The translations under genes were made by a program, and so were the position numbers. Positions 52,449 to 54,280 of a stretch of 54,280 nucleotides of DNA are shown here, piece by piece (the stretch's first letter is position 1; every line of letters starts with the position of its first letter). The stretch is from NCBI GenBank assembly GCA_945881775.1, contig CAMCVE010000005.1, forward strand, positions 1-54,280, read 5' to 3'. Source of the stretch: Bacteriovorax stolpii. Its GTDB lineage: Bacteria; Bdellovibrionota; UBA2428. The notes beneath the pieces were generated by a model. The model was not told the DNA's origin. It ran no database searches and saw only the letters and a list, made by a program, of their open reading frames with translations.

Positions 52449-53459
52449 ATGAACCCTCTTCGTTTTGAGCTGCGCAACAAGGAACAAGGCTTGAAGATCC
52501 GGCTGTCGGGTGAGTTCATCCGCGTGGGCCGAGCTGAAGACAATACCGTCGTCCTCAACGATCCAAGTGTTTCGCGTTATCACGTGAATCTGTATCCTAA
52601 GGAATCAAACTTGATCGTCGAAGACGCGGGCTCGAAGACCGGATTCTTTGTGAATGGCGTGGCTCAACGCGCTCCCACCTCTTTAAAAAGTGGTGATCTC
52701 CTCAAGATCGGCACACAGACATTTTCGATTTTCATCGACGCTGGTGCCATCTCTGAAGAAGCCGTCGGAACACCTCCAGGAGGCGTACCTATTGGTGGAG
52801 CCTCTGCCGAGGAAGGAGTCGTCAGTCGACGCCGCAAAATTCTCTACGGTGCCGTTGCGGCGTTCTTAATTGCTCTCGCTCTCGGTGGAAAGCAAGAAGA
52901 AGCTCCACCGCTCGCGCGAGATGACATTCTGGACGCCGATTCCGTCTCGAAGGCGCTCGACGCTCGACTGCTCAACGCGGATTCAGCTCGGCACAAGTCC
53001 CGCGGAGAGATTGAGGCCGAAGGCAAGTTCCAGGAAGGAATGCGCGAGTACAACAACGGAAACTACGTTCGAGCGATCGGACGCTTCGAAGAGGCCCTTA
53101 CACAGAACCCTACAATGGACTCGGCGACCGACTACCTCCAATTCTCCCGGGCCCGACTCAAGTCCCAGATCAACGATCTCATGCAGGATGGCCAACGCAG
53201 CTACGCGCTCCTTCAATACTCGCGCGCTCGGGCCCAATTTGCCCAGGTTCTTTCAATTATGAGTGAGCAAATTCCTGGATATTGGCAGCAGATCGCCCAA
53301 AAATCGCTCTCAACAGATGACGGGCGCAAGCCTGCCCAAGAAGACTCTCTTCTGGACATTCCGTGTGAACGAACCAAAGAGCAAGCCACCTGCAAACTTG
53401 CCGTCGAACTCATCAAACAATCCCGCCAAGCGCTGGGTGAAGAGGACACGATACGATGA
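52449..53459 (+). CDS. FHA-TM-TPR protein
   Basis: 336 residues. FHA domain at 1-95 with RVGR (25-28), SRYH (42-45) and a KTG/NG turn (63-70) in place of the usual SSNGT. A Gly/Pro linker, TM helix at about 131-147 (ILYGAVAAFLIALALGG), then a periplasmic TPR-like part (FQEGMREYNNGNYVRAIGRF, YALLQYSRARAQFAQVL) with two Cys near the end. Preceded by a GAGGAGG site. Probably links a phosphoprotein inside to a partner in the periplasm, perhaps the pilus machinery. Confidence 0.75.
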   Translation: MNPLRFELRNKEQGLKIRLSGEFIRVGRAEDNTVVLNDPSVSRYHVNLYPKESNLIVEDAGSKTGFFVNGVAQRAPTSLKSGDLLKIGTQTFSIFIDAGAISEEAVGTPPGGVPIGGASAEEGVVSRRRKILYGAVAAFLIALALGGKQEEAPPLARDDILDADSVSKALDARLLNADSARHKSRGEIEAEGKFQEGMREYNNGNYVRAIGRFEEALTQNPTMDSATDYLQFSRARLKSQINDLMQDGQRSYALLQYSRARAQFAQVLSIMSEQIPGYWQQIAQKSLSTDDGRKPAQEDSLLDIPCERTKEQATCKLAVELIKQSRQALGEEDTIR

Positions 53460-54280
53460 AACAACGTGCGATCGTCCTCATCAGGGACGGAAAAGAACAT
53501 TTTCATAAAATAACGGCTGAAAAGATAGTGATTGGACGCGATAAGTCCTGCGACATCGTGTTGGACGATGTCTCAATTTCACGAAAGCATGCAGCGATCA
53601 TCAATCGTTTTGAAAAAGTTTACATCGAGAACATCTCTCCCAGCGGACAAATTCTGAAGAGTGACGCCCCAGTTGAGTACGCTGAACTTGAAGAAGACGC
53701 TGAAGTCGTTATTGGACCCTACACCCTGCTGTGGCGCTTCGCCGATGCTCAAGACTTTTTAAGTACCGACGATCGGGTGCCCAACTCTAACGAAGAAGCC
53801 AACGATCTTTCGGTGGCCGATGCTCAGCTGAGTGACGCCCCGATTGAAGACTCATCCTCGGCCGAAGAGAACGCACTTGAACCTTATAACCCAAGCGATT
53901 CCATGATGCCTGATCAGGGTGGCCTAGGAGAAATATCTCCCAGCGAAAACACCGTTGTCTCACAGCACCAAGCGTTGCCAAAGCTTCGGATTGTGAAGGG
54001 TGAGCACGAAGGGCGCGAGATCAAGCTCGACATCGGAACCGTTTGGGTTGTGGGGCGCTCTCGCAAGGCACACATCCACATCGAGAGCGAGAAAATTTCT
54101 CGCCAGCATTTTAAAGTCATTCGCATCAACAACCGCTATCGCATTCAAGACATGGGCTCCTCGACAGGGACCAAGCTCAACGGCGTCACCGTGGCCGACG
54201 CACCCCTTCAGCCCTTTGACACCATTCAAGCAGGCGGCATCGAGCTGCAGTTTGTACTCGTAGATTCTGCTCTTCAGCAT
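53456..54280 (+). CDS. Tandem FHA-domain protein, 3' end cut by window
   Basis: ATG 53456 overlaps the previous stop (ATGA). 275 residues are visible and the frame is open at the window end. First FHA domain about 5-93 with IGRDKSCDIVLDDVSISRKHA (GR 27-28, SRKH 42-45). An acidic, Ser-rich linker (about 97-178) follows. Second FHA domain about 181-272 with VVGRS, ISRQHF and MGSSTGTKLNG. Domains after this cannot be seen. FHA domains bind phosphothreonine peptides; the cluster suggests Ser/Thr kinase input. Confidence 0.85.
   Translation, partial: MKQRAIVLIRDGKEHFHKITAEKIVIGRDKSCDIVLDDVSISRKHAAIINRFEKVYIENISPSGQILKSDAPVEYAELEEDAEVVIGPYTLLWRFADAQDFLSTDDRVPNSNEEANDLSVADAQLSDAPIEDSSSAEENALEPYNPSDSMMPDQGGLGEISPSENTVVSQHQALPKLRIVKGEHEGREIKLDIGTVWVVGRSRKAHIHIESEKISRQHFKVIRINNRYRIQDMGSSTGTKLNGVTVADAPLQPFDTIQAGGIELQFVLVDSALQH

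Overview
The window looks like chromosomal DNA of a Gram-negative, GC-moderate bacterium. LptB, RpoN, an AsmA protein, a beta-barrel porin-like protein and lipoproteins indicate an outer membrane. The mix of a Tad pilus gene next to FHA-domain proteins, a PilZ/YihY pair, RelA/SpoT-like and lysine/alanine-rich proteins of no familiar kind, and a dcw cluster broken into pieces resembles Bdellovibrio and other Oligoflexia/Bdellovibrionota. That placement is an inference from gene content, not from a search. Nothing looks like a prophage, plasmid, transposase or CRISPR array; most of it is ordinary core genome.

Layout. 1-5 kb: end of an AI-2E family transporter, a histidine kinase with a changed H-box, small uncharacterised genes, a DoxX-like membrane protein, a tRNA-Thr(CGU) with a palindromic element at its 3' side, a nucleotidyltransferase and a PlsC-type acyltransferase. 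5-10 kb: smg, dprA, a LysM/TPR envelope pair and an amidohydrolase. 10-13 kb: pfkA and a secreted endonuclease/exonuclease/phosphatase protein on the plus strand. 12.5-20.6 kb: a dcw-type operon on the minus strand (mraY, murD, ftsW, murG, cysE, murC, murB in transcription order) with a serine acetyltransferase embedded and a second copy of the palindromic element between murD and ftsW. 20.7-25 kb: a membrane protein, metK with an unusual leader, hpf, rpoN, lptB. 25-29 kb: an Fe-S RNA methyltransferase and three uncharacterised proteins. 29-34.6 kb: an RluA-like pseudouridine synthase, clpB, small proteins, and a PilZ-YihY pair. 34.8-47.6 kb: a matrixin-like lipoprotein protease, then a long minus-strand run pcrA, gatC, gatA, gatB, outer membrane protein, leuS, hit, asmA. 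47.6-48.2 kb: a 0.5 kb gene-poor gap with two plus-strand terminators and a C-tract hairpin. 48.2-54.3 kb: hmgA, then a plus-strand operon tadC, DUF192 and three FHA-domain proteins, the last cut by the window end.

How genes work together. The dcw segment makes the lipid-linked peptidoglycan precursors and carries the FtsW polymerase. lptB-rpoN-hpf is the common proteobacterial order. gatCAB and leuS supply aminoacyl-tRNAs. tadC with four FHA domains in three consecutive proteins suggests a phospho-threonine-dependent control or assembly module for a Tad pilus.

The observations most worth following are: a MurD that seems to lack several catalytic residues; an uncharacterised protein carrying the signature of a RelA/SpoT synthetase; two palindromic elements that keep their pairing while their sequence changes; several genes whose -10-like box sits about 6-9 nt before the start codon with no Shine-Dalgarno (possible leaderless mRNAs); and the FHA module.
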